Of a stretch of 64,000 nucleotides of DNA, positions 17,442-24,968 are shown piece by piece. The notes beneath the pieces are model-generated. The model saw nothing but the letters and a program-made list of their open reading frames with translations, was not told where the DNA came from and did not search any database. This DNA is from Dyadobacter jiangsuensis. GTDB taxonomy: Bacteria; Bacteroidota; Bacteroidia; Cytophagales; Spirosomataceae. Every line of letters starts with the position of its first letter. Positions within the stretch are counted from its first letter, which is position 1. The position numbers and the translations under genes are program-made. The stretch covers positions 740,738-804,737 of the forward strand of contig NZ_PYAS01000001.1 in the NCBI RefSeq assembly GCF_003014695.1, read 5' to 3'.

Positions 17442-17912
17442 TTACGGGAAAACAGACGCCCGTTGGGCAAATATAAAACTAATCCGCTCTGCATTGCTTA
17501 AAACGGCATTTTTGGCACTTTTTGAATCCGAACCTTCCGTCGAATAGTCGACGACCGGGCCCGACTCGCCTGCCGAGACAGTCACCGTCTCCACCGACTT
17601 TACGGCGCCATTGATATTACTTCCGAACCACAACGGGTTTTGTTTGAGGTCCCAGGTAACGAGCTTGAAAACTTCGCCCGGCGAAGCGTCGCCCGGCGTA
17701 TGTGTGTCGCGCTCGCGGCTCGCATGTGCGAGGGCTTCGTCGTTGCCGTAAAGTACCGAAATGGTGCCGGTACGGTCGTTGTGGAACGACGTGATGACGT
17801 GCAGGCCATGGTCGTCGAAGATGGTTTCCGGCGCAGGCGTGAGCTTGCGGGAGTCGTGGCAAGCTGCTAATGCGAGTGACGCGGAAATGAAGACTGCTAT
17901 GAGGTTTTTCAT
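17442..17912 (-). CDS. Lipoprotein with P460-like segment but no haem motif
   Basis: This 156-residue protein has a lipoprotein signal with the lipidated cysteine at position 18 (LALAACHDS). RTGTISVLYGNDEALAHA is similar to DNGTSRIIYGNDIAVKAL in the cytochrome P460-type protein encoded at 19033-19977. It continues with FKLVTWDLKQNPLWFGSNI, also in the style of P460 proteins. It has no CxxCH, so it is unlikely to bind c-type haem covalently. I treat it as a P460-fold relative; function unknown. Confidence 0.6.
   Translation of the reverse strand: MKNLIAVFISASLALAACHDSRKLTPAPETIFDDHGLHVITSFHNDRTGTISVLYGNDEALAHASRERDTHTPGDASPGEVFKLVTWDLKQNPLWFGSNINGAVKSVETVTVSAGESGPVVDYSTEGSDSKSAKNAVLSNAERISFIFAQRASVFP
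17468..17475 (-). promoter_or_regulatory. Possible -7 box (TATATTTG) for the kinase/regulator pair
   Basis: On the minus strand this reads TATATTTG, an exact TAnnTTTG match, 45 bp before the kinase ATG. It lies inside the last codons of the upstream lipoprotein gene. No clear -33 element. Confidence 0.35.
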
Positions 17913-17937
17913 GAGCGTATGGTTTGTTTTGATGTTT

Positions 17938-18055
17938 TGACCGCCGACGGCCGACGGCTGACCGCCGGGTGGGGTATGGTGATCGTTTGGGATATTTGAC
18001 TATGGACGATACTTTAACGCGATCGGCCGTCGGCGGTCAGCGGTCGGCCGTCAAC
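17938..18055. repeat. Large GACCGCC-type inverted-repeat element, copy 1
   Basis: The left arm (17938-17966) is built from GACCGCC/GACGGCC/GACGGCT heptamers, and the right arm (18021-18055) is the imperfect inverse. The spacer 17967-18010 matches the spacer of copy 2 at 18894-18937 in about 38 of 44 bases, so the element was copied as a unit. The right arm overlaps the 3' end of the DUF1223 gene. No transposase is nearby. Confidence 0.8.
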
Positions 18056-18808
18056 AACAGGTCTGTCAGCAGCCACAATGCTACCGTTCTGCGTGTTTTG
18101 TAGGAACGTAATCACTTCCCATTCGTTCGCGTTGAAACCATCGGGCAGGTTTATCGCTACGTTGCCGCTGGTCGTTGCCGGGAAGCTCTGGATGCGGCGG
18201 ACGATCTGCACGTGGGGGAGCAACCGGCCCGCATTCTCGCCGCGTTTCACCATGGTATGTGCCACTTTTTGCACCAATGCAACCTGCAAAACGGTATTGC
18301 GTCCTGCATTTGTCGTTTGATAGCTCAGTTTCAGTTTACCTGCTTCCATTTGCGCTTCCGCGTTCAATTGTGCCGGTGCAGCGGTATTCAGTTCGATATT
18401 CAATGCACGTTTCAGCGTTTCTTCCTGTGAGCCGATGAGTTCATGCTTGCCATTGACGATAGCTTGCGGCGTGTAAACCGTTTCGAGGTTCAGCCAGCTT
18501 GCATATTGGTATTGACGCTTGGTAAAATCTTTTTCGCTGAATACATCGCGCCAGCCCTGGTGATTCCAGTAATCGACGTGGAACGCGAGCAGGTAAACCG
18601 GCTTGCCCGCATTCTCCTCCTGAATTTTCGCCAGCAGCTTATCAGCAGGCGGGCAGCTCGAACAGCCTTCCGAGGTGAACAGCTCTACGACGGCGAAGCC
18701 TTTGTTGGCAGTATTGTCGTCGGTATTTGAGGTACTTGCATTAAAAGCCATAGCGGAGATCGAAATGCCAAGAGAAAGGAAAAGCGAAGTGATGATGGTG
18801 GTTTTCAT
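18014..18808 (-). CDS. DUF1223 thioredoxin-like exported protein
   Basis: Started at the ATG at 18808 (MKTTIITSLF) the protein has 264 residues and a signal peptide ending near AMA. The longer frame to 18913 would translate repeat DNA and is rejected. The core is the DUF1223 family: VVELFTSEGCSSCPPADKLL with Cys49 and Cys52 in a CxxC, then FHVDYWNHQGWRDVFS and VYTPQAIVNGKHELIGS. The family has a thioredoxin-like fold and is often next to haem or copper proteins, as here; a periplasmic redox role is likely. The last residues, VVDGRPLTADGRSR, are encoded by the right arm of repeat copy 1, so the original C-terminus was probably replaced or extended by the element. Confidence 0.88.
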   Translation of the reverse strand: MKTTIITSLFLSLGISISAMAFNASTSNTDDNTANKGFAVVELFTSEGCSSCPPADKLLAKIQEENAGKPVYLLAFHVDYWNHQGWRDVFSEKDFTKRQYQYASWLNLETVYTPQAIVNGKHELIGSQEETLKRALNIELNTAAPAQLNAEAQMEAGKLKLSYQTTNAGRNTVLQVALVQKVAHTMVKRGENAGRLLPHVQIVRRIQSFPATTSGNVAINLPDGFNANEWEVITFLQNTQNGSIVAADRPVVDGRPLTADGRSR

Positions 18809-18844
18809 GATTTTTGGTGATTTAATGGTTGAATGGGTTGTTTT

Positions 18845-19020
18845 GACCGCCGACCGCCGACCGCCGACCGCCGACCGCCGACCGCTGACCGCCGAGTGAG
18901 GTATGGTGATCATTTGGGATAATTGACCACGGACGATGGATCGCGGATCACGGTTTTTGCTGAATTGTGACAGTTGAAGCCATGTGCCAGTCGGCGGTCG
19001 GCGGTCGGCCGTCGGCCGTC
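18845..19020. repeat. Large GACCGCC-type inverted-repeat element, copy 2
   Basis: The left arm is seven near-perfect tandem heptamers (18845-18893: GACCGCC five times, GACCGCT, GACCGCC). The right arm (18989-19020) is the inverse type, TCGGCGG repeats and CGGCCGTC. Between them, 18894-18937 is the same 44-bp core as in copy 1, followed by about 50 bp not shared with it. It fills the gap between the start of the DUF1223 gene and the 3' end of the haem protein gene. Confidence 0.82.
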
Positions 19021-19032
19021 AATTCCAGTCCG

Positions 19033-19977
19033 TCACTCCCCAACCGGCCGCGTCGGTATATCGAATACGAACCCGGTTCCTTTCGCCAACTGGTGACAGT
19101 TGATGCAGCTGGTTGCGAACGAGGCGGTTTTTCCGTAGGGCTTCAAATCGAGGCCGCTGAACCTTGCGAAGCCCCAGCCTTCGGTGTCGGCGAATTTTTT
19201 GGCGTCGCGGACCATGATCTGGATGTTGTTGAAATTGCCCGGTTTTACATTGCCGTCGGCGTCTGGTGCCTGACTGTTCCATACTACTTTCACGATCACC
19301 GCACCGTCGGGCCAGGGGAGAATTTTGTTTGCTTCCAGGGCTTTCACGGCAATGTCGTTTCCGTAGATAATGCGGGAAGTACCGTTGTCGGGGCGGCCGG
19401 TGGAGCTGATCACCTTCCAGGTTTTGTAGTCTTCGAAATAGCGGATGCCGTTGATGGAGGTCGGTACGTGCGCTACTTTGGGTTTTTCCATGATCGCGGC
19501 GGTATCCCCGGCGGCGTAATGCTTCTTGGAAATGCTGGTCACATAGTTTTTTAGGATGGTGAGCTCCTCGGGCGTCACTTTGGCGGACGGGTGTGTGGCT
19601 GTGTATTCGGGCAGCGGCATACGGCCCGCGTCGATCATATTGACAATGTACCAGAGCTTACCTTCCTGATCGGCCTTGGGAATACTGTCCCATTCCGAAA
19701 AATTAAAGCGTTTGCGCGCTTCCTCCACGTCCGCAGCGACTTTGTAGGAGAATGGCGCGACTTTGTCGTACCAGCGCAGGTTGCTTTCGTTGGAGTGACA
19801 ATCGTAGCACGAGCGTTTCAGGATGCGGGTCACTTCTTCCGGTCCATGAAACTCGGATGTTACCGGCGGGTTTTCGACCGTAGGGCTGTTGACCTGCAAT
19901 ACAACGAAACTGGTGAATAGAATGCCGGCCAAAACGGCTACTGCATTGCGGTATTTATGGTGTTTAAGGGCGTTCAT
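19033..19977 (-). CDS. Exported haem-binding/cytochrome P460-type protein with two CxxCH motifs
   Basis: This 314-residue protein has an N-terminal membrane anchor or signal (11-30). A haem-binding domain carries CYDCHS (Cys57, Cys60, His61), typical of the Haem_bd family that ends in a conserved SNES-LRWYDKVAP-like stretch. A cytochrome P460-like C-terminal region (about 170-314) contains GTSRIIYGNDIA and a second c-type site CINCH (Cys291, Cys294, His295). P460 proteins oxidise hydroxylamine or NO in nitrifiers; in heterotrophs such proteins more likely detoxify nitrogen oxides, which I infer. Neighbours are a DUF1223 redox protein and a P460-like lipoprotein. Confidence 0.88.
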   Translation of the reverse strand: MNALKHHKYRNAVAVLAGILFTSFVVLQVNSPTVENPPVTSEFHGPEEVTRILKRSCYDCHSNESNLRWYDKVAPFSYKVAADVEEARKRFNFSEWDSIPKADQEGKLWYIVNMIDAGRMPLPEYTATHPSAKVTPEELTILKNYVTSISKKHYAAGDTAAIMEKPKVAHVPTSINGIRYFEDYKTWKVISSTGRPDNGTSRIIYGNDIAVKALEANKILPWPDGAVIVKVVWNSQAPDADGNVKPGNFNNIQIMVRDAKKFADTEGWGFARFSGLDLKPYGKTASFATSCINCHQLAKGTGFVFDIPTRPVGE

Positions 19978-19994
19978 AGCGGTTTGTTTTTTCT

Positions 19995-20002
19995 CAAAAG
20001 TA
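19995..20002 (-). promoter_or_regulatory. Probable -7 box (TACTTTTG) for the haem protein gene
   Basis: The minus strand reads TACTTTTG, an exact TAnnTTTG match, ending 17 bp before the ATG at 19977. No clear -33 element. Confidence 0.45.
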
Positions 20003-20080
20003 GAATGGCGAGCCGCCGTGGGGAATCGGAATCGGGGTGAAGTGGACAGATTGGGGGGCGAAGTGGACAGGGCGTGGTTG

Positions 20081-20160
20081 GGTTTGGTCAGGCGCGGTCA
20101 GGTGTAGTCAGGTGTAGTCAGGTGTTGTCAGGTGTGGTCAGATGTGGTCGGGTGTTGTTG
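20081..20160. repeat. Eight tandem decamers, consensus GGTGTNGTCA
   Basis: The sequence falls into eight 10-base units starting at 20081: six end in GTCA, one in GTCG, and the last (GGTGTTGTTG) is degenerate. The 10-bp period puts every GTCA on the same face of the helix. The same GTC spacing recurs at 57951-58080 as an inverted pair. Confidence 0.85.
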
Positions 20161-20200
20161 GAAGAAAGGAAAGGGGAAGAAGAGGAAGGACGAGTGCCCA

Positions 20201-20265
20201 ATCGCGTAGCGATGTAATATTGGTAGCAACAGCAATGAGAACAGGCCAAAAATCCCGTCAGGGAT
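20201..20265. repeat. Pair of small hairpins followed by TGTAA
   Basis: ATCGC-GTA-GCGAT (20201-20213) and ATCCC-GTCA-GGGAT (20252-20265) are each followed by GTAAT or GTAAC. The first continues with ATTGGTAGC. The minus strand at 31391-31408 has a similar hairpin plus TGTAAT. I take these as members of one dispersed intergenic hairpin family. Confidence 0.6.
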
Positions 20266-20512
20266 GTAACAACAAATCTTGCATTTACATTAATGCTGTC
20301 GTTACTCGTCGATCCTTCCTCCATGGGTCGCACTTTTTCAACCTGACACGATCATTGTCTAACTCGCCCGCTAATGCGCCCACTTCGGCCATTTAGAGCG
20401 ATCGTTTACAGCGGGATTGTAGTCTATTTGTATCGGAAATCGCAGCGGAAACGCCGGTTTCGGGTTGAATTACAAACTATTATAAGACTACAAAATCAAC
20501 TAGTAATTTATC

Positions 20513-20965
20513 ATGGAAACGATCGAAATCACCCAAGTAGCAGGTGCCACCACCATCGACAAAGTAATTTATACAGGAAAAACCCACACTACCGGCGGCC
20601 GCGACGGCGCTTCCCGCAGCTCGGACGGTAATCTGGATATAAAATTGTCATCGCCAGGCTCCCACGGCACGGGTACCAATCCTGAACAACTTTTTGCAGC
20701 CGGCTGGTCTGCATGTTTTATCGGCGCATTAGGAATCGCAGCTGCAAAGAGAAAGATCAGCTTGCCGGAAGGCACGGCGGTGGACGCCGAGGTGGATTTG
20801 GGCCTTACCAATGCAGAATACTTCCTGCAAGCCCGCCTGAACGTGAACCTGCCCGGTCTTGACGAAGAAACCGCCCGCGCTTTGATTGAATCAGCGCATC
20901 AGACTTGTCCTTATTCCAAAGCCACGCGGGGGAATATCGGGGTTACGATTAGCGTGAGGATTTAG
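20513..20965 (+). CDS. ohr: Organic hydroperoxide resistance protein (Ohr/OsmC family)
   Basis: This 150-residue protein reduces organic hydroperoxides with two reactive cysteines in the cytoplasm. The first is Cys68 in FAAGWSACF, the second Cys132 in HQTCPYSKATRGN. The Arg in TGGRDG (Arg30) and the Glu in NPEQLFAAG (Glu58) complete the Ohr-type active site and separate it from OsmC. It stands alone with no MarR-type OhrR regulator beside it. Upstream is the repeat-rich 535-bp gap; downstream is repeat element copy 3. Confidence 0.95.
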   Translation: METIEITQVAGATTIDKVIYTGKTHTTGGRDGASRSSDGNLDIKLSSPGSHGTGTNPEQLFAAGWSACFIGALGIAAAKRKISLPEGTAVDAEVDLGLTNAEYFLQARLNVNLPGLDEETARALIESAHQTCPYSKATRGNIGVTISVRI

Positions 20966-20970
20966 GGGTT

Positions 20971-21160
20971 CTGACCGCCGACCGCCGACCGCTGACGGCC
21001 GACGATAGACAATCGACCACGGACCATGGACCAGGTTAACTGTTTCAGGTCTGTGGTCGATTTGTATTTGAACGTGGTCTATGGTGGACGGCCCATGGTC
21101 GGGTGCGAGCCCACAACGGTCGGCGGTCAGCGGTCGGTGGTCAGCGGTCGGGCGTCAGCC
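20971..21160. repeat. Large GACCGCC-type inverted-repeat element, copy 3
   Basis: The left arm (20971-21004) consists of GACCGCC, GACCGCT and GACGGCC units. The right arm (21116-21158) carries the inverse GGTCGGCGGTCAGC type. A second, inner inverted pair lies between (GACCACGGACCATGGACCA at 21015-21033 against the TGGTCTATGGTGG region at 21075-21087). It lies between the stops of convergent ohr and the LysR gene. Its core differs from copies 1 and 2. Confidence 0.75.
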
Positions 21161-21168
21161 CACAGCCG

Positions 21169-22089
21169 TCAAACCAACACCGCCTCCGGCGCCTTCCATT
21201 TCGAAATAAACAGCTCCTGCAATTGCTCGATTTCCTTTTGGTAAATGGTCTTTTTGCGTGTGCCGAAATACAGCGTGTTTTCCAGGGGCGTGTTGCCTTC
21301 CCACACGAGCTGGATCTGGCCGGTTTCGATGGCTTCCACGCATAGGAAATGCGGGACGATCGAGAAGCCTTCCCGGTCGCTGAGGCAGCGGATGATCGAG
21401 CAAATGTTGGGTACGATGTAGTTGGGGCGGAAATCGGGGTGCTGGTCGAAGTTTTTGAGCCAGAAATTTTTCAAATGCTCCATATCGGCGGCGGTGCTGT
21501 ACCAGATCTGCTGTTTGAGCCAGTTGGCGGCTTCCGACTTATTGGGCTGCGCGAACAAATCGATGAGCGGTTCGGTGTCTGTCTGGCCGCCCGCGATAAG
21601 CACAATCCTTTCTTTTGAAAACGGTTTGTACTGCAAATTCTGTTGCTGGCCCTGTTGCGGCGTTACAATGAGGTCGAGCAGACCGTTGTCGAGGTCCTGC
21701 TGCATTTGCGGGTACTCTCCGAACTTGATAATAAGGTTGAACGGCAGCGACGCAATATGCTCTTCCAGCGTGTATTGGAAGGTTTCGAAGCACATTCCGA
21801 CGCTGATCGTCGGCCGCTCGGATTTGGAGCTTTTATGAAAATGCTGCTCCACGGCTTCCAGCTTCCGGAGTGGGTCGAGGACGAAGTTGTACAATACCTT
21901 GCCTTGCTCGGTAGGCACCATTTTCCGCGGCGACCGGTCGAACAGTTTGTGCCCCGTGTAGGCTTCCAGCGAATTCAAATGCAGGCTCACGCCCGGTTGG
22001 GATATAAAAAGCTCCTGGGCTGCTGCCGAGAGCGTCCCCGTTTCATAGATCGCCTTGAAAGTACGGAGCCATTCCAGATTGAGTACCAT
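21169..22089 (-). CDS. LysR-family transcriptional regulator
   Basis: This 306-residue protein has the LysR layout: N-terminal helix-turn-helix (LEWLRTFKAIYETGTLSAAA, ELFISQPGVSLHLNSLE) and a C-terminal effector domain (about 90-295; RPTISVGMCFETFQY and LDLIVTPQQGQQQN). It is divergent from the mdaB-like gene with 99 bp between starts, so it most likely controls that quinone cluster and itself. The effector may be a quinone or an electrophile, by analogy with its neighbours. Confidence 0.92.
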   Translation of the reverse strand: MVLNLEWLRTFKAIYETGTLSAAAQELFISQPGVSLHLNSLEAYTGHKLFDRSPRKMVPTEQGKVLYNFVLDPLRKLEAVEQHFHKSSKSERPTISVGMCFETFQYTLEEHIASLPFNLIIKFGEYPQMQQDLDNGLLDLIVTPQQGQQQNLQYKPFSKERIVLIAGGQTDTEPLIDLFAQPNKSEAANWLKQQIWYSTAADMEHLKNFWLKNFDQHPDFRPNYIVPNICSIIRCLSDREGFSIVPHFLCVEAIETGQIQLVWEGNTPLENTLYFGTRKKTIYQKEIEQLQELFISKWKAPEAVLV

Positions 22090-22112
22090 ATCTATCTATA
22101 AGTTTTATAATA

Positions 22113-22120
22113 CAAATATA
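22113..22120 (-). promoter_or_regulatory. Probable -7 box (TATATTTG) for the LysR gene
   Basis: The minus strand reads TATATTTG, an exact TAnnTTTG match, 23 bp before the LysR ATG at 22089. For the divergent gene the best I see is GAAATTTG near 22162, with one mismatch. Confidence 0.45.
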
Positions 22121-22188
22121 CAATTTAAGTTATTTTGATAATGTATTTAACTGCCGGAAATTTGTAGTGTCAAAATCAAAACAGAACT

Positions 22189-22812
22189 ATGAAAAAGATA
22201 TTTGTCATTAACGGCGGTCAGCATTTCGCGCATTCCGGAGGGAAATTCAACCATACGCTGACAGGATTGGACCAGGCCTATTTTACCGAAGAAAATGGCT
22301 TTGAGCTGCAAACAACCGATATCAACCAACCGTACGACCCGGACGAGGAAGTGAAGAAGTTCGTATGGGCCGACGTGGTCGTGTACCACACGCCCGTATG
22401 GTGGTTTTCGATGCCTTATAAATTGAAAGAATACATCGATATCGTATTTACGGCTGGTCATAGAAAAGGCATTTACCGCAGTGATGGCCGCAAAACGGAG
22501 AACCCGGCTATCAATTACGGCACGGGCGGTATGCTGCACGGCCGGAAATATATGCTTACCACCACCTGGAATGCACCGGAAACTGCATTTACATTGCCCG
22601 GTGAGTTCTTCCGGGAACATTCGGTAGACCAGGGTGTGATGTTCGGTTTCCATCGCATGAATGCATTTACGGGTATGGAGCCGCTGGAAAGCATGCATTT
22701 CCACGATCTGGAAAAGAATGCGACGCCGGAGCGCATCGAGGATTACAAAAATCAATACCTGGCACATTTGGCCGGGGTGTTCAACAGTCTGGAAATTGAA
22801 ACCGCAGCTTAA
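22189..22812 (+). CDS. mdaB: NAD(P)H:quinone oxidoreductase, MdaB-like flavodoxin fold
   Basis: This 207-residue flavodoxin-fold protein starts MKKIFVINGGQHFAHSGGKFN, close to the E. coli MdaB start. It has the FMN/FAD-side motif HTPVWWFSMPYKLKEYID and the loop GTGGMLHGRKYMLTTTWNAP. MdaB-type enzymes reduce quinones to quinols by two-electron transfer using NADPH, avoiding semiquinones. The next gene, three bases on, is YgiN-like, the same order as mdaB-ygiN in E. coli. A LysR gene is divergent. Confidence 0.88.
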   Translation: MKKIFVINGGQHFAHSGGKFNHTLTGLDQAYFTEENGFELQTTDINQPYDPDEEVKKFVWADVVVYHTPVWWFSMPYKLKEYIDIVFTAGHRKGIYRSDGRKTENPAINYGTGGMLHGRKYMLTTTWNAPETAFTLPGEFFREHSVDQGVMFGFHRMNAFTGMEPLESMHFHDLEKNATPERIEDYKNQYLAHLAGVFNSLEIETAA

Positions 22813-22815
22813 ACC

Positions 22816-23109
22816 ATGCCTATCTACCTTACCGCCGTCATTGAAAGCAAAACAGCGCACCGCGACGAGGTCCGCGCGACGCTGTTGAACATGGTAACCG
22901 AATCCAGAAAGGAGCCTGCCTGTTTGCAGTACGATCTCTATCAGGACGATAATAACCCGAATGTATTCGTATTCCAGGAAATATGGGAAAGTCGCGAAGG
23001 GCTGGATGCCCATAACGCGCAGCCGTATATCCAGGCATTCGTAGCATCTCTGGAAAAGCTGGAAACAAATCCCCTGATTTACCTTACTAAACCCCTTGAC
23101 AGGGCATAA
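22816..23109 (+). CDS. ygiN: YgiN-like antibiotic-biosynthesis-monooxygenase-fold protein
   Basis: This 97-residue protein fits the ABM/YgiN family of small dimeric ferredoxin-like-fold proteins, with EPACLQYDLYQDDNNPNVFV and FQEIWESREGLDAHNAQPYI as marks. E. coli YgiN turns quinols back to quinones and works with MdaB. It starts three bases after the mdaB stop and is followed by the reductase gene at 23114, so the three genes form an operon. Confidence 0.85.
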   Translation: MPIYLTAVIESKTAHRDEVRATLLNMVTESRKEPACLQYDLYQDDNNPNVFVFQEIWESREGLDAHNAQPYIQAFVASLEKLETNPLIYLTKPLDRA

Positions 23110-23113
23110 CCCA

Positions 23114-24160
23114 ATGGAACATTTAAAAACCGCACTCGTAGTAGGAGCGAGCGGCGTAATCGGCAAGAACCTGACGGCCTACCTGCAATCGTTGCCCGAC
23201 TGGAAGGTCGTCGCGACTTCAAGAAAGCCGCTGTCGGGGAATGTCGAAACCATCGTCGTCGATTTGCTCGATGAGACGGATGTGGCCGCGAAATTCACGA
23301 AGCTGAATCACGTGACGCACGTTTTTTATACCGCCTACCAGGATAAGCCGACCTGGGCGGAGCTGGTAGCGCCTAATATGGCGATGTTCAGGAATGTGGT
23401 GGAAGCCATTGAAAAGGTAGCCCCGCAACTCGAACACATTAGTTTTATGCAAGGCTACAAAGTGTACGGCGCACACCTGGGCCCGTTCAGGACGCCTGCG
23501 CGGGAGGATGATCCGCCGATTATGCTTCCGGAGTTCATGACCGAGCAACAGCGGTACATTACCGCGGCGCAGCGGGGGAAATCGTGGAGCTGGTCGGCGA
23601 TACGGCCGTCGGTGGTGGGTGGTTTTGCGCCGGGTAATCCGCTCAATCTGGTATCGCTGATCGCGGTTTACGCCTCCATTTCAAAGGAATTGAATGTGCC
23701 TTTCCGCTTCCCGGGCAAACCCGGTGCCTATCATCCGCTCATCGAGCTGACCGACGCCGATCTGCTCGCCAAAGCCACCGTCTGGGCTGCTACCACGCCG
23801 GCCGCTGCCAATCAGGCATTTAATATTAATAATGGTGATCTGTTCCGCTGGGAGGAAATGTGGCCTAAAATTGGCCGGTACTTCGGGCTCGACACCGCGC
23901 CGCCCGTGCAGCTCCCGCTTGCGGAGGTCATGCGCGACAAGGCGCCCGTGTGGGACGCGCTCCGCGAGCGTCACGGATTGCAATACGGGTATGAAGCATT
24001 ATCCGCCTGGCCGTTCGGAGATTTTGTGTTCTCCTGGGACTACGATTTTCTTGCGGATGGATCGAAGGCGAGGAGGCTAGGCTTTCACGAATATGCGGAT
24101 ACCGAACAGATGTTCTACCGCATATTCGATCAGCTGCGCTCGGACAGGGTTATTCCTTAA
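23114..24160 (+). CDS. NAD-dependent epimerase/SDR oxidoreductase, PRISE-like
   Basis: This 348-residue extended short-chain dehydrogenase has a Rossmann motif VVGASGVIGKNL (9-20) and the region HISFMQGYKVYGAHLGPFRT (108-127). The latter resembles the lysine-containing motif of progesterone-5-beta-reductase/iridoid-synthase-like enzymes, which reduce enones. Further marks are WSWSAIRPSVVGGFAPGNPLN and FNINNGDLFRWEEMWPKI. The tyrosine expected after the proline-rich loop has no obvious match near residues 141-146, so catalysis may differ. I start at the ATG at 23114 (MEHLKTALVV), 4 bp after the ygiN stop. Together with mdaB-ygiN it suggests handling of quinones or enones. Confidence 0.82.
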   Translation: MEHLKTALVVGASGVIGKNLTAYLQSLPDWKVVATSRKPLSGNVETIVVDLLDETDVAAKFTKLNHVTHVFYTAYQDKPTWAELVAPNMAMFRNVVEAIEKVAPQLEHISFMQGYKVYGAHLGPFRTPAREDDPPIMLPEFMTEQQRYITAAQRGKSWSWSAIRPSVVGGFAPGNPLNLVSLIAVYASISKELNVPFRFPGKPGAYHPLIELTDADLLAKATVWAATTPAAANQAFNINNGDLFRWEEMWPKIGRYFGLDTAPPVQLPLAEVMRDKAPVWDALRERHGLQYGYEALSAWPFGDFVFSWDYDFLADGSKARRLGFHEYADTEQMFYRIFDQLRSDRVIP

Positions 24161-24588
24161 TCTTCCTGTTCCACAAATTCTGCCAGACTTTTGCCGATAA
24201 TGTGCGTCCAGCCTGCGGAGAAGCTTTGCAATCCGAAATCGGCGTGGTCTTTCGGGAAGGTATGCAAGCCCTTGTGCGTGAGACGAAGGCGGGTTTTGTC
24301 GCCTTCGGGAATAAGCTCGAAACTTACCTCGGAATCGCCGGGGTAATCGGCATAGCGCCATGAGTAGGCGAGTTTCCGCCCCGGATCCGCTTCTGTGACC
24401 TTGCAGAGATGCCGGTATTGCCTGTCCTCGCTCCCGGCGGTGAATTCAAACTCGAAGCCGGGCTCCGCTTTGAAATCCGGAATATCGAAATACCACTTTT
24501 TCATCTGGCCGGCATCGGTCAGGGCTCGCCACACGCGTGCAGGCGGGGCATTCAGGACTCTTTCTAAAACAAAAGGTTCAAAGGCCAT
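24157..24588 (-). CDS. SRPBCC/AHSA1-domain protein
   Basis: This 143-residue protein has the START-like SRPBCC fold of the AHSA1 type: a first strand LERVLNAPPARVWRALTD, then MKKWYFDIPDFKAEPGFEF and the C-terminal helix GWTHIIGKSLAEFVEQ. Such proteins bind hydrophobic small molecules in a deep pocket. It follows an ArsR regulator by 19 bp on the same strand, a common pairing in which the regulator controls both. It overlaps the convergent reductase gene by 4 bp. Confidence 0.87.
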   Translation of the reverse strand: MAFEPFVLERVLNAPPARVWRALTDAGQMKKWYFDIPDFKAEPGFEFEFTAGSEDRQYRHLCKVTEADPGRKLAYSWRYADYPGDSEVSFELIPEGDKTRLRLTHKGLHTFPKDHADFGLQSFSAGWTHIIGKSLAEFVEQED

Positions 24589-24607
24589 TGTTGTTATGGG
24601 TTAAAGT

Positions 24608-24940
24608 TTAGAGATTTTCATCGGAAGGGTCCTCGTCCAGGAGGCGTTCGAGCGCATCCAGCTTGTCGTTCCAGAACTCCTGATAGGTATTGGCCCATTC
24701 GGAAACCTGTTTGAGGCCTTTCAGATCGGCCTGGCAGTAGGTTTCGCGGCCGCGGGTTTGCACAATCACCAACCCGCATTCGGTCAGGATGCGGATATGC
24801 TTCGCAACGGCGGGTCGGCTCATGGTGAAATGATCGGCGACTTTGTTCAGGTTAAGCGAATGCCGGGCCAGCAAACCGATGATCTCCCGCCGTGTCGGGT
24901 CTGAAATAGCCTGAAAAACATCGCGCCGCGTCTGGTTCAT
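24608..24940 (-). CDS. ArsR-family winged-helix regulator
   Basis: This 110-residue protein starts at the ATG at 24940 (MNQTRRDVFQ); the longer frame to 25039 would run through the promoter and operator. It has a winged-helix domain with SDPTRREIIGLL and FTMSRPAVAKHIRIL. There is no cysteine metal site of the ArsR/SmtB type, so it belongs to the non-metal group that partners with SRPBCC proteins. Two matching palindromes flank its promoter, which strongly suggests self-repression. Confidence 0.9.
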   Translation of the reverse strand: MNQTRRDVFQAISDPTRREIIGLLARHSLNLNKVADHFTMSRPAVAKHIRILTECGLVIVQTRGRETYCQADLKGLKQVSEWANTYQEFWNDKLDALERLLDEDPSDENL

Positions 24941-24968
24941 AATTAGAAAGAGGTGAAAAAAATAAAAT

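Larger units (their letters stand above)
19978..20512. other. 535-bp intergenic region rich in short repeats
   Basis: No gene was recognised. It holds, in order, a -7 box for the haem protein gene, eight tandem decamers (20081-20160), a purine-rich stretch (20159-20190), two small hairpins of a probable dispersed family (20201-20265) and an AT-rich leader before ohr. Small frames here (e.g. 20118-20333 minus) are translations of the repeats and are not credible genes. Confidence 0.7.

Noticed and set aside
18845..18893. Tandem heptamers as a CRISPR-like array
   Set aside because: Units are 7 bp without spacers, and no cas gene is present.
20118..20333. Small minus-strand frame (71 codons)
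   Set aside because: It translates the decamer repeats and has no start signal or family.
17938..21160. Insertion sequence or phage remnant
   Set aside because: No transposase, integrase, terminal target duplication or att-like site could be seen.
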